From contig JAIQFB010000016.1 of NCBI GenBank assembly GCA_020073485.1, forward strand, positions 1 to 64,000: 64,000 nt of DNA, given 5' to 3'. Positions 32,535 to 40,686 of the stretch are shown piece by piece; position 1 is the stretch's first letter; every line of letters starts with the position of its first letter. The notes beneath the pieces were generated by a model, which was not told the DNA's origin, made no database searches, and worked only from the letters and a program-made list of their open reading frames with translations. The translations under genes and the position numbers were made by a program. This stretch comes from Terriglobia bacterium (GTDB taxonomy: Bacteria; Acidobacteriota; Terriglobia; Acidiferrales; UBA7541).

Positions 32535-33667
32535 AAAGCGCAAAAACGCAAGTCTTCGGCGGTGAGCGAAATGGAAAACAAAACAAAAAGGGGCAGAGTC
32601 GCATGGGCAATCCGCGTTATAGGAATCCGCTGAGCATTTTGAAAGGCACACCTTCGGTTCTGCTCTTTGTGGTTCTCTTTAGTTTTGCGTTCGGAGCAGG
32701 CGTCGTTGCTCGTGGCCAGTCCCAGGCGGCGGTTGCGAATCCGGGCACGCCTTCTGCGGATCAGCAAACGTTCTCCACGCCCGAGGATGCCTCCCAGGCG
32801 CTCCTCACAGCGATAAAGGCAAAAGATAGTACGACGCTTGCTAAGATCTTTGGCCCTGGCGAGGATCAGTTACGCTCTGGAGATCCGGTGGAGGACAACA
32901 ACGACTTGGACGACTTCGCCAAGGGACTGGACGAATCCGCAAAGCTTCGAAAAGACAGCGATACAAAATACACGCTTCTTGTTGGGGAAAACAGCTGGCC
33001 GATGCCAATTCCGATCGTGAAGCAAGGAACCGTGTGGTACTTCGATACGAAAGCCGGCCTCGATGAGATATTGAACCGCAGGATTGGCGATAACGAGCTA
33101 TCAGCGGTTGCCACCGCCCGCGCCTACGTTGTTGCGCAATGGGAGTACTTTACCGCTGGCGATCATGACAACGACGGCGTGGCCGAATACGCGCAGAAAT
33201 TATTCAGCTCACCCGGGCAGAAAGACGGCCTTTACTGGCCCACGGCAGATGACCAAGAACCAAGCCCGCTCGGCGCCCTGATCGCGGACGCGCGGACCGA
33301 AGGATACGGCCCCAAGGCGCGAACGAATATGGGGAGCCCCAAGCCCGTGAACTCCAATGTCCCGGCAGGAGAACAGAGCGCGGCGCGCCCGCGGTATCCC
33401 TACCGCGGCTATTATTTTAAGATCCTGACGAAACAAGGCCCCAGCGCCCCCGGCGGTCAATACAATTACATCATTAATGGAAACATGATTGCGGGATTCG
33501 CCCTGGTCGCGTATCCGGCAAAGTGGGGGAACTCGGGTGTGATGACCATCATCGTGAACCAGCAAGGCCGCGTCTATCAGAAGAACCTCGGTCCCAGCAG
33601 CGATGCGATCGCGACCACGATGACCGAGTACAACCCCGATCCAACCTGGCAGCTTGTCCAGCCCTAA
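32531..33667 (+). CDS. DUF2950 family exported protein
   Basis: The 378-residue protein has a late signal peptide (about residues 37-62, LKGTPSVLLFVVLFSFAFGA) and then DUF2950: FSTPEDASQALLTAIKAKD, RIGDNELSAVATARAYVVAQ, DGLYWPTADDQEPSPLGALI, YPYRGYYFKILTKQGPSAPG and NQQGRVYQKNLG. Its ATG overlaps the DUF3300 stop (ATGA) and has GGAGG five bases upstream, so translation is coupled. A second ATG at 32603 with AAGGGG gives a more usual signal peptide and could be the main start. DUF3300-DUF2950 pairs are recurrent; the joint role is unknown. Confidence 0.88.
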   Translation: MKSAKTQVFGGERNGKQNKKGQSRMGNPRYRNPLSILKGTPSVLLFVVLFSFAFGAGVVARGQSQAAVANPGTPSADQQTFSTPEDASQALLTAIKAKDSTTLAKIFGPGEDQLRSGDPVEDNNDLDDFAKGLDESAKLRKDSDTKYTLLVGENSWPMPIPIVKQGTVWYFDTKAGLDEILNRRIGDNELSAVATARAYVVAQWEYFTAGDHDNDGVAEYAQKLFSSPGQKDGLYWPTADDQEPSPLGALIADARTEGYGPKARTNMGSPKPVNSNVPAGEQSAARPRYPYRGYYFKILTKQGPSAPGGQYNYIINGNMIAGFALVAYPAKWGNSGVMTIIVNQQGRVYQKNLGPSSDAIATTMTEYNPDPTWQLVQP

Positions 33668-33692
33668 GCCGTAAGGAAAAGCATCCTGACCC

Positions 33693-33743
33693 TAATGCTT
33701 CACGCGGGAAGCCGGCGTGAACGTCGGCCTGCGTGAAGCATTA
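33693..33743 (+). terminator. Long hairpin terminator after the DUF3300-DUF2950 operon
   Basis: TAATGCTTCACGC pairs perfectly with GCGTGAAGCATTA, enclosing an inner stem GCCGGCG-TGAA-CGTCGGC. The cruciform-like hairpin begins about 25 bases after the DUF2950 stop. There is no T-run after it. Confidence 0.65.
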
Positions 33744-33873
33744 CCCGGCCCAGCGCAACAAAACCATGTGCGTACATTGTTGCGGCAATTTCTCGCACGT
33801 GACGCTGCGGAAGGGCCGGGCAATCCGCAGTTTATCGGCTGCGATACATCTAGATCAGCCACGACACATTCGC

Positions 33874-34914
33874 TTACTGTTTAGGCAGCGGCGTCGAATC
33901 TGTCCTGACTGGCAGAATTGGCACATCGATCCTGGGTTGCTCGCCCGTGAGTGATTGCAGGAACGCCACGATGGAGTCTTCCTCTTGATCGGTCAGCTTC
34001 TGCCCAAGCTGGCTGGCGCCCATGATGGCCACTGCCTGCTTGAGGCTCCAGACTTGGCCGGAATGAAAATAAGGCGCTCGCAATGCCACGTTGCGCAACG
34101 GGCCCGCGCGGAAAACATATTCGTCGCTGGCCGTTTTGGTTACCGCAAAGCGTCCCTTGTCATTCGGCGGAAGAATGTCCGCGCCGGGCTTCTCTACCAC
34201 GCCAAAGGGGAAATAGGCTTTGCCGCCAACATTGATCCCGTTGTGGCAGGCTGAGCAGCCCTTATCCATGAAAAGTTTCAGGCCATCCTTTTCCTGCGCG
34301 TTCAAGGCATTCGCGTCACCATCGAGAAATTGATCGAAATGGGATCCGGGCGTAATCAGGGTCGCTTCAAAGGCCTCGAGCGCCTTGGCAACGTTGTCAA
34401 ACGTTACCGGGGCGGCCTCTTCGGGAAAGGCTTTCTTGAACTGCTCGACATAGCCGGGCATGGAAAGCAATGTCTTTTCGACGAGCGAGGGCGTGGCGTT
34501 CATTTCGACGCTCGCCTGCATTGGTCCTTTGGCCTGAGCTTTTAGATCCTCGGCCCTGCCGTCCCAAAACTGAGCGACGTTGAAAACGGCGTTGAGGACC
34601 GTCGGCGCCCGCCGCGGCCCTTTTTGCCAAGCGTGACCTATCGATGTGGGCCCGGCGTCCACGCCGCCGGTGCTCAGGTTGTGACACGATTCGCAACTGA
34701 TGATCTGGCTGGCCGAAAGACGCGGGTCAAAAAACAGCATTTTTCCAAGTTCAATTTTTTCATGGGTAACGGCGTTGTTCTTCACGGATGGAACAATTGA
34801 CGGGACCGGCTTGAAAGCCTGCTTCGCCGCTTGCATCAGATCATCCGCCCGCAGCAGCGGCATCGCGCCGAGAGCCATCAAAAGACTTGCCACAAACAAG
34901 ATACTTCGTTTCAT
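33874..34914 (-). CDS. Di-haem cytochrome c peroxidase / MauG family protein
   Basis: The 346-residue periplasmic protein has a signal peptide (about 1-23) and two c-type haem sites, CESCH at 74-78 and CSACH at 220-224. Flanking motifs are typical of bacterial di-haem peroxidases: KMLFFDPRLSAS, RAPTVLNAVFNVAQFWDGRA, and FRAGPLRNVALRAPYFHSGQ, with a C-terminal SIVAFLQSLTGE. It may reduce hydrogen peroxide using a cytochrome donor, or oxidise a partner as MauG does. The start follows GGGGGG. It lies 105 bases downstream of the sortase gene on the same strand. Confidence 0.92.
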   Translation of the reverse strand: MKRSILFVASLLMALGAMPLLRADDLMQAAKQAFKPVPSIVPSVKNNAVTHEKIELGKMLFFDPRLSASQIISCESCHNLSTGGVDAGPTSIGHAWQKGPRRAPTVLNAVFNVAQFWDGRAEDLKAQAKGPMQASVEMNATPSLVEKTLLSMPGYVEQFKKAFPEEAAPVTFDNVAKALEAFEATLITPGSHFDQFLDGDANALNAQEKDGLKLFMDKGCSACHNGINVGGKAYFPFGVVEKPGADILPPNDKGRFAVTKTASDEYVFRAGPLRNVALRAPYFHSGQVWSLKQAVAIMGASQLGQKLTDQEEDSIVAFLQSLTGEQPRIDVPILPVRTDSTPLPKQ

Positions 34915-35019
34915 GATTACCCCCCTAATTGCACTCTTCGGAGTTCTCTAATCTTTGATTTTGGTTAAAACGTTCCGACAGTGCCTCTGCTCCGAACAAC
35001 CGGGTCGTCCAAGCGTAAT

Positions 35020-35664
35020 TCACGGCGCGCCGGGCGGGCTCGGAAGAGCCGAAATCCTTCGCGCGCGCACGACAAATCGTTCCGGCGCCGCTCCGACGTA
35101 ATAAAAAGGAAAGCATGTAATCAGCGTCATCGCCGGGTCGCTCGTCGGTTCGATCACGCGCACTGCGGTCGGAGGCACGACCGCAGTCCATTCCACCTGG
35201 TACTGGAATTCGCGATCCGGTGTCCTGAACGTGATAAGGTCACCCGGAAGGACGTTGCGCAGCGGCCGAAAAATCCCGTCGCGGTGCCCCGCCAACGCGA
35301 CGTTTCCTGCTTCGCCTGGCAGCGCGGTTTCCGGGAGATGCCCCACCGCGCGTCGCAACATCTGTTCGGAATCGCCTTGAACGACCATTGCTTTCAGCTT
35401 CAATCGCGGCACTTCAAGCTCGCCGATCACTCCGCCTACAGCAATGGGAGCTGCAACGAAAGCGGGCGGCTTTGGAGGCACGCTGACCGCGACTGCCTCA
35501 AACTTGGACATCTCGACATTCTGATACCAATATTGGTCAAGCACGGCGTAGCCCGCAAAGCCGAGCATGAGGATCCCTGCGACCAGAAACACATAATGAG
35601 CCGCCTGCAACACTCGCAGTGTCAGCCCTTCCGCCTGGTGCCTCATGGAAAAAGTCACTCTCAT
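35020..35664 (-). CDS. Class D-like sortase (transpeptidase)
   Basis: The 214-residue protein has one N-terminal membrane helix (about residues 17-45) and a sortase fold from about 75: GELEVPRLKLKAMVVQG and HLPETALPGEAGNVALAGHR, with catalytic His127; TLITCFPFYYVG with Cys184; and ERFVVRAR with Arg196. The TLxTC motif is intact. Sortases cleave LPxTG-like signals and join the substrate to an amine. The ATG overlaps the VWFA stop by four bases; the frame upstream is only the VWFA gene's shadow. Both nearby LPKTG proteins are obvious substrate candidates, which is unusual for a presumed diderm. Confidence 0.9.
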   Translation of the reverse strand: MRVTFSMRHQAEGLTLRVLQAAHYVFLVAGILMLGFAGYAVLDQYWYQNVEMSKFEAVAVSVPPKPPAFVAAPIAVGGVIGELEVPRLKLKAMVVQGDSEQMLRRAVGHLPETALPGEAGNVALAGHRDGIFRPLRNVLPGDLITFRTPDREFQYQVEWTAVVPPTAVRVIEPTSDPAMTLITCFPFYYVGAAPERFVVRARRISALPSPPGAP

Positions 35665-36653
35665 CCGGGATCCTTGCCGGCGCTGACCGCCGATTCCTTC
35701 GGCGGGGTCGCAAGATAGCCGGAGCGCGTCCTGACCTGCAGTTTGCCCCGCCCGGCGGCCTTCACATCCACTCGAATCTTGCGGAACGTGTCGTCGTATT
35801 TCTTCTCCGGAACAAACCCGATCGTGTACTGCTCGCGAAGGTCGCGCGCAATGCTCGCCGAGATGTCCGAGACGGATTGCCCTTCCTCCGGAAAGAACGC
35901 TAATCCGCCCGTGTCCTTGCACAGACGCCGGAGGACACCCGGATTTTCCTCCTCATGCGAGCCGACAAGTCCGATCGCGTAAATCACCGCTTGAGACCGG
36001 TGCGCCAATTCCAAAACGTCGGCATATTTCCGCCTGCTGGCGTTGTCGCCGCCATCGCTGACGATGACCAGAGCCTTCTTATCCGAACGGCCGAGTTGCA
36101 GATGCTTCAGCCCTTCGGCCACGGCGTCGTACAGCGCCGTCATTCCGCGCGCGGAGACCGCCGAGACTGCCTGCGCTAGTTCTCCGGGGTTGCTGGTGAA
36201 AGGCTTTCCGCCCGGCAGTTCCACCGACACGTTGTCGCTGAAGTCCACCACGAACATCTCATCCTTCGGATTGCTCGATTGCGCGAAGGCGGAAACGGCG
36301 GAAGCCACCGCCGGAAGCTTCGGACCCATGCTGCGGCTATGATCCACCACCAGCCCCACGGTTACCGGCGTGTCTTCCTGCTCGAAAAACGTGATCGCCT
36401 GCGGTCGCCCGTCCTCATACACGCCAAAGTGCTCCTGCGAGAGCCCAGAGACGAAATCACCGTTTGTGCCGGTAACGCGAACCGGCAAAACCACCAGCGT
36501 GGTCTCCACGGAAATCTTGCCCTGGCCGGAAGACGCGGATTGCCGCGGCTGACGGGGTCGCGCAACAATTGCAGTTAGGCACAAGAACAGCAGGATGACG
36601 AGAGTAGCGCCCCTACGGTAGATTGCGCGGTGTGATGGCGTGATGGGATTCAC
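35661..36653 (-). CDS. VWFA domain protein (VWFA-related Acidobacterial type)
   Basis: The protein of about 330 residues has an N-terminal membrane helix (about 16-33, ATLVILLFLCLTAIVA), an Ig-like strand region with VVLPVRVTGTNGDFVSGLSQ, and a VWFA domain with an intact MIDAS: DHSRS at about 104-108, GMTALYDAVAEG, and VIVSDGGDN. The preferred start is a GTG with AAGGAGG seven bases upstream; a weaker GTG 25 codons earlier lies five bases after the LPKTG gene. VWFA domains bind metal-dependent ligands or assemble surface structures. It is translationally coupled to the sortase, so it is a likely partner. Confidence 0.87.
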   Translation of the reverse strand: MNPITPSHRAIYRRGATLVILLFLCLTAIVARPRQPRQSASSGQGKISVETTLVVLPVRVTGTNGDFVSGLSQEHFGVYEDGRPQAITFFEQEDTPVTVGLVVDHSRSMGPKLPAVASAVSAFAQSSNPKDEMFVVDFSDNVSVELPGGKPFTSNPGELAQAVSAVSARGMTALYDAVAEGLKHLQLGRSDKKALVIVSDGGDNASRRKYADVLELAHRSQAVIYAIGLVGSHEEENPGVLRRLCKDTGGLAFFPEEGQSVSDISASIARDLREQYTIGFVPEKKYDDTFRKIRVDVKAAGRGKLQVRTRSGYLATPPKESAVSAGKDPG

Positions 36654-36733
36654 GGAACGGCCTCCTTGCGTCGCGGGCTGGACCACCGGCACCTTTGCCC
36701 GCGACGCTTTGGAGTTCGACGCGTTCACAATGC

Positions 36734-37402
36734 TTAGCTCATGAACCGCTTCAGCACGAACGCGAAGCTGACCGACAGCGCGCCGAACAGCGCAATCAAC
36801 GGAACCTGGCTGCCCGTCTTTGGCAGCGGATGAATAGGCGACAGCGTCCCCGTGTCGCGACCCGTGAGCGGGATGAACTCGGCGATGGCGATTTCCGTCC
36901 TCTCAGGAGTCTCCGCAACGATCGCTTCGCTCTTGAGTTCCGGCAGGGTCGCGGGCTCGGTTTCAACCGCGGGAATGGTCTCATGCGTTATTTGGGCGAG
37001 TTCCATTGCGCGCTGCTTCGGATAGACGAATTCCTGGCCAAAATTGTCGCCTGGATAGAACCAGGCCTTCAGCGCGTCCGGGGCGTTTCCGGGCCGCTCC
37101 GAGAACTTCATCACGGTGTCTTCGGTCGGCGTCAGGCGCTGGTTTGGAATCGCCAGCACGGTGGCGATCAACTGAGTCCGGTCGGCATTGTAAATTCTCA
37201 CGATATGACGGTAGGAGAAAGTCTCGTACAGTTCGATCGTGTAGGTGCCTGCGGGAAGAATTTGGCCGGGAATCTCCACGGGCTGGCTGAAGGTGACTAC
37301 GGTCCGCTTGTTGAACTGCGTATCGGCTCGCGCACTTGCGGCAAACGTGACCACGAGCAACAAAACCACGAATAGCGTCAAGATTGTCTGCATCCTTTTC
37401 AT
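36734..37402 (-). CDS. LPKTG-anchored exported protein, paralogue 1
   Basis: The 222-residue protein has a signal peptide (about 1-26), a conserved beta-rich domain (about 30-130: RTVVTFSQPVEIPGQILPAG, HIVRIYNADRTQLIATVLAI, KFSERPGNAPDALKAWFYPG), a Pro/Glu/Thr-rich linker, and a C-terminal sorting signal: LPKTG at 193-197, a hydrophobic stretch, then LKRFMS. The start follows AAGGGGG. It is first in a set with the VWFA and sortase genes. The paralogue at 37770-38432 is divergent. The domain family is found in Acidobacteriota without known function. Confidence 0.85.
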   Translation of the reverse strand: MKRMQTILTLFVVLLLVVTFAASARADTQFNKRTVVTFSQPVEIPGQILPAGTYTIELYETFSYRHIVRIYNADRTQLIATVLAIPNQRLTPTEDTVMKFSERPGNAPDALKAWFYPGDNFGQEFVYPKQRAMELAQITHETIPAVETEPATLPELKSEAIVAETPERTEIAIAEFIPLTGRDTGTLSPIHPLPKTGSQVPLIALFGALSVSFAFVLKRFMS

Positions 37403-37769
37403 TTCACTACCCCCTTGCGATGTGGGCGGGCTCCGGTTGCCATGCTTTGCTCACTTTGCTTCGGGTGCCTTTTGCACCCGTTCCGTCCCACACACTATTG
37501 TTTACTCGCAACCCCCTCCCATCGATATGTCCCTGCTCACAAGCGCGCGTGATCTGGATCACCGATGGAAATCAGCGACAGGGCCGAGGTTTCACCCTGT
37601 GATTGGTGTCACAGCGATGGGTGAGCCCTCTCACTGCCGCACAGACCTTTTAGCGCGTACAAGGAAAGTAAGGAATCGATCCCATGACGGAGCAACGCGA
37701 AGGAAACAGGCCCCTGGACAAAGAAATTGGGGCGTATGGCATGGTTCGGTTTTTGAGGAGGATGACACA
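37403..37769. other. Divergent intergenic region between the two LPKTG genes
   Basis: About 370 bases must hold both promoters. The centre (37,490-37,620) is of mixed composition, and no convincing -35/-10 pair is visible. I see no terminator or RNA gene. A shared regulatory site is possible but not identifiable by eye. Confidence 0.4.
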
Positions 37770-38432
37770 ATGAGAGTCAAAAAAGTTTTTTCGCTATTTC
37801 TGGGGCTAACCCTTTTTGCCGGACTAATGGCGATCCAAGCCCAAGCTCAGACTTCCAACAAGAGAACGACCATCACTTTTAACCAACCTGTGCAAGTTCC
37901 TGGAAAGGTTCTGCCCGCGGGAACCTACACGTTCACGATCCCAGATACCACCGGGATGCGGCATATCGTGCAGATATGGGACAAGGACAAGACGAATCTG
38001 ATCGCCACAGTCCTCGCGATTCCCAATTACCGCCTCGAAGCCAGTGAGGACACTGTGATCGAATTCAGCGAGCGGCCCGCAAACGTGCCACAGGCCGTGA
38101 AGGCATGGTTCTATCCAGGCCACGCCTACGGCATCGAGTTCGTATATCCCCGGCAGGAAGCGATCCGGATCGCCAAGGCGGCAAATGAAGTCGTTCCCGC
38201 GGAGACTGTTGAACCTACTCCGAGCACCCTGGAGACAGTTCCGCTGATCGCCATCACCCCGCAACAAAAGGAAGAACCGATTACAGAAGCATTTCAAACG
38301 GCGCCGACTTCGGCCGAGCCGGTCGAGACAGCCCAAGCATTGCCAAAGACGGGCAGCCTGATTCCGCTGATTGGATTGCTGGGTGTAACGTTCATCCTCA
38401 TTGGATTTGGGCTGAAGCGATTCGCTCAATAA
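37770..38432 (+). CDS. LPKTG-anchored exported protein, paralogue 2
   Basis: The 220-residue paralogue of the protein at 36734-37402 has a signal peptide (about 1-27, ending IQAQAQ) and the same domain: RTTITFNQPVQVPGKVLPAG, HIVQIWDKDKTNLIATVLAI, EFSERPANVPQAVKAWFYPG, GIEFVYPRQEAIRIA. The sorting signal is complete: LPKTG at 191-195, a hydrophobic stretch, and LKRFAQ. The ATG follows GAGGAGG by eight bases; the frame is open far upstream but without a signal peptide. A probable substrate of the adjacent sortase. Confidence 0.86.
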   Translation: MRVKKVFSLFLGLTLFAGLMAIQAQAQTSNKRTTITFNQPVQVPGKVLPAGTYTFTIPDTTGMRHIVQIWDKDKTNLIATVLAIPNYRLEASEDTVIEFSERPANVPQAVKAWFYPGHAYGIEFVYPRQEAIRIAKAANEVVPAETVEPTPSTLETVPLIAITPQQKEEPITEAFQTAPTSAEPVETAQALPKTGSLIPLIGLLGVTFILIGFGLKRFAQ

Positions 38433-38463
38433 CCAATGTATCCAAGACGATTCTCTCTGTGCG

Positions 38464-38492
38464 GCGGGAATAGCGTTCCGGCGCTATCCCGC
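38464..38492 (+). terminator. Hairpin after LPKTG paralogue 2
   Basis: GCGGG-A-ATAGCG pairs with CGCTAT-CCCGC around a six-base loop, with one bulged A. It starts about 30 bases after the stop codon and has no T-run. Confidence 0.5.
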
Positions 38493-38584
38493 TGCATGAG
38501 AGAAAGTTGGAATGTGCCATGATCCTCTGCAACAAACCGAAAATCCATTAGCTCTCTCTATCTGGAAACTGCCAGGAGGCGGTT

Positions 38585-38926
38585 ATGGATGTGTTGACGG
38601 CAATGTTCGGCGCCAGTCTCGACCTCACGCTGGTCATGCTCGCTTTGGTGGGCATTTATTTGGGGCATCGCGTGGTCTGCGGAATTCGGACGTATTTCAA
38701 GTTCCGGGGACCCAGGTTGGTGACTTGCCCGGAAACGCACGAGCCTGCCGTTGTGGAAGTGGCAGCCAGGTGTGCCGGCATGCAAGCGGTGTGGGACAAG
38801 CGTTCCCTGCACCTTGGTGAATGCTCGCGCTGGCCCGCGAACACCGCCTGCCGGCAGGATTGCTTGCGCCAGATCGAAGCCCGCCCGGCCGCAATGAAAT
38901 TCTCCGCCTCCTGCAGGGCCTCCTGA
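38585..38926 (+). CDS. Small membrane protein with a cysteine-rich tail
   Basis: The 113-residue product has one N-terminal hydrophobic helix (about 10-30, SLDLTLVMLALVGIYLGHRV) and a tail with seven Cys, including LVTCPETHEPAVVEVAARC and LGECSRWPANTACRQDC. The spacing suggests a metal or iron-sulfur site, with CPETHEP near the membrane. The start follows AGGAGG by six bases, which makes it a real gene. It is not in an obvious operon. Similar small proteins occur as hypotheticals in Acidobacteriota; the function is unknown. Confidence 0.72.
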   Translation: MDVLTAMFGASLDLTLVMLALVGIYLGHRVVCGIRTYFKFRGPRLVTCPETHEPAVVEVAARCAGMQAVWDKRSLHLGECSRWPANTACRQDCLRQIEARPAAMKFSASCRAS

Positions 38927-39183
38927 TCCGATTTACAGGTTGAATCTCTCCGAGCGCCCAGCTATATTTCGTCCGTTTCCGGGCGACAATCCTTGTGACT
39001 TCCAGGGATTAGGATGAAGTTTGCAAAGGGATCGGCTTTCGCATCCGCGCGATTCATCGCCGCTGTGCTACCGGAACCATTGCTGGCGGCCTGGGTCCCG
39101 CAAAATCGCGCCGCGGCGATTGCATCCGTCGGAGAATTTAATCTCCGGTTTTTGCTGGTTCGCAACGATTTTAGGGGGAATCA

Positions 39184-39468
39184 ATGCCAACGCAATTTAT
39201 CGTGCACGACAAGATCGATACCGTGGGAGTCGTGGTGGTGGAAGACGTGCAGCCGGGCAAGGATCTGACCGGCTGGATCATGCAGACCGACGAAACCATT
39301 ACGCTGAAAGCGCTGGACGCGGTGCCGCTGGGGCACAAAATCGCGCTGCGGGATTTGAAGACCGGCGACACGGTTCTGAAATACGGGCATGACGTGGGAC
39401 GCATCGTGGCCGACGCCGGCAAGGGTCATCACGTGCATGTACACAATATGAAGACCAAGAGGTGGTAA
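39184..39468 (+). CDS. suyA: (2R)-sulfolactate sulfo-lyase, small subunit (UxaA N-terminal/SAF domain)
   Basis: The 94-residue SAF-domain protein matches the N-terminal part of altronate/galactarate dehydratases and the stand-alone small subunit Suy[21 protein letters not shown], then [14 protein letters not shown]. With the large subunit it would cleave (2R)-3-sulfolactate to pyruvate and sulfite in the cytoplasm. The start follows AGGGGG. A separate small subunit, plus a sulfite/sulfate exporter-type gene directly after the large subunit, is the arrangement of suyAB-suyZ clusters. A dehydratase for another sugar acid remains the alternative. Confidence 0.7.
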   Translation: MPTQFIVHDKIDTVGVVVVEDVQPGKDLTGWIMQTDETITLKALDAVPLGHKIALRDLKTGDTVLKYGHDVGRIVADAGKGHHVHVHNMKTKRW

Positions 39469-39470
39469 CG

Positions 39471-40637
39471 ATGGGCCGCTATGATTTTTATGGATACCGC
39501 CGTGAGAACGGCCGCGTGGGAATTCGCAATCATGTCGTGATTCTGCCGCTGGACGATCTGTCGAACGCCTCGTGCGAAGCCGTCGCCAACAACATCAAGG
39601 GCACCATGGCGCTGCCGCACCCCTACGGACGCCTGCAATTCGGCGAGGATCTGGAGCTGCATTTCCGGACGCTGATCGGGACTGGATCGAGCCCGAACGT
39701 GGCGGCCGTCGTGGTCATCGGCATCGAGCCGGCCTGGACCGACCGCGTGGTGAAGGGCATTGCCAAGACGGGGAAGCCCGTGGTGGGTTTCTCGATCGAA
39801 GAGAACGGCGACATCAGCACGATCGCGGCGGCGTCGCGCAAGGCACGCGAGTTCGTGCAGGACGCTTCGGAAAAGCAGCGCGAGCTGTGCACCATGCAGG
39901 ATTTATTCGTCTCGACCAAATGCGGCGAGAGTGACACGACGTCGGGCCTGGCCTCCTGCCCCACGGTGGGCAACCTGATCGACAAGCTCGATCCGATGGG
40001 CGCGACCACATGTTTCGGCGAAACGTCGGAACTCACCGGCGCCGAAGTGGTGTGCGCCAGCCGCGCCGCGAGCAAGGACGTTTCGGATAAATTCATGAAG
40101 GTCTTCAACGCCTATCAGGAAGTGATCGAGCGGCACAAGACCAGCGACCTTTCCGAATCGCAGCCGACCAAGGGAAATATCGCCGGAGGCTTGACCACGA
40201 TCGAGGAGAAAGCCTTCGGCAACCTGCAGAAGATCGGGCGAAAGACAAAGTACATCGATGTGCTCCAACCGGCGGAAGCGCCGGCGAAGGGCGCCGGGCT
40301 GTATTACATGGATACGTCCTCGGCGGCCGCGGAATGCATCACGCTGCAGGCCGCGGCGGGATTCGTTGTGCACCTGTTTCCGACCGGCCAGGGCAACGTG
40401 ATCGGAAATCCCATCGAGCCCGTGATCAAACTCACCGCGAATCCCCGGACGGCGCGCACCATGGTCGAGCACATCGACCTGGACGTCTCCGGAATCCTTC
40501 GCCGGGAGATGACGCTGGATCAGGCCGGAGACAAATTGATCGACATCATGATCCGCACCTGCAACGGCCGCCTGACCTGCGCCGAAGCCATGGGGCATCG
40601 CGAGTTCGTGTTCACCAAGCTGTACCAGTCCGCGTAA
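39471..40637 (+). CDS. suyB: (2R)-sulfolactate sulfo-lyase, large subunit (UxaA family)
   Basis: The 388-residue member of the UxaA/GarD lyase family shows [60 protein letters not shown] and a Cys near the end ([12 protein letters not shown]). Conserved Cys may bind an iron centre. The ATG chosen sits two bases after the suyA stop, with GAGG upstream; a GTG three codons earlier overlaps suyA. It acts with SuyA to release sulfite from sulfolactate. No hexuronate pathway genes lie nearby, which weakens the altronate or galactarate alternative. Confidence 0.72.
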   Translation: MGRYDFYGYRRENGRVGIRNHVVILPLDDLSNASCEAVANNIKGTMALPHPYGRLQFGEDLELHFRTLIGTGSSPNVAAVVVIGIEPAWTDRVVKGIAKTGKPVVGFSIEENGDISTIAAASRKAREFVQDASEKQRELCTMQDLFVSTKCGESDTTSGLASCPTVGNLIDKLDPMGATTCFGETSELTGAEVVCASRAASKDVSDKFMKVFNAYQEVIERHKTSDLSESQPTKGNIAGGLTTIEEKAFGNLQKIGRKTKYIDVLQPAEAPAKGAGLYYMDTSSAAAECITLQAAAGFVVHLFPTGQGNVIGNPIEPVIKLTANPRTARTMVEHIDLDVSGILRREMTLDQAGDKLIDIMIRTCNGRLTCAEAMGHREFVFTKLYQSA

Positions 40638-40686
40638 ACAAGCCTGCAACCGCGGTCGCATTGTTCGCTGCGGGAGGTGAAGCGTC

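Noticed and set aside
35665-35922. Upstream extension of the sortase frame
   Set aside because: These codons lie within the VWFA gene in another frame; the coupled ATG at 35664 gives the expected membrane helix near the N-terminus.
37245-37769. Upstream extension of LPKTG paralogue 2
   Set aside because: The frame is open but the signal peptide and a strong ribosome binding site place the start at 37770.
39014-39268. 84-codon frame before suyA
   Set aside because: It runs into suyA in another frame, lacks a good ribosome binding site and has no homology I recognise.
39184-40637. Altronate or galactarate dehydratase as the main call
   Set aside because: Kept only as an alternative: the subunits are split, an exporter of the TauZ type follows directly, and no hexuronate genes are nearby.
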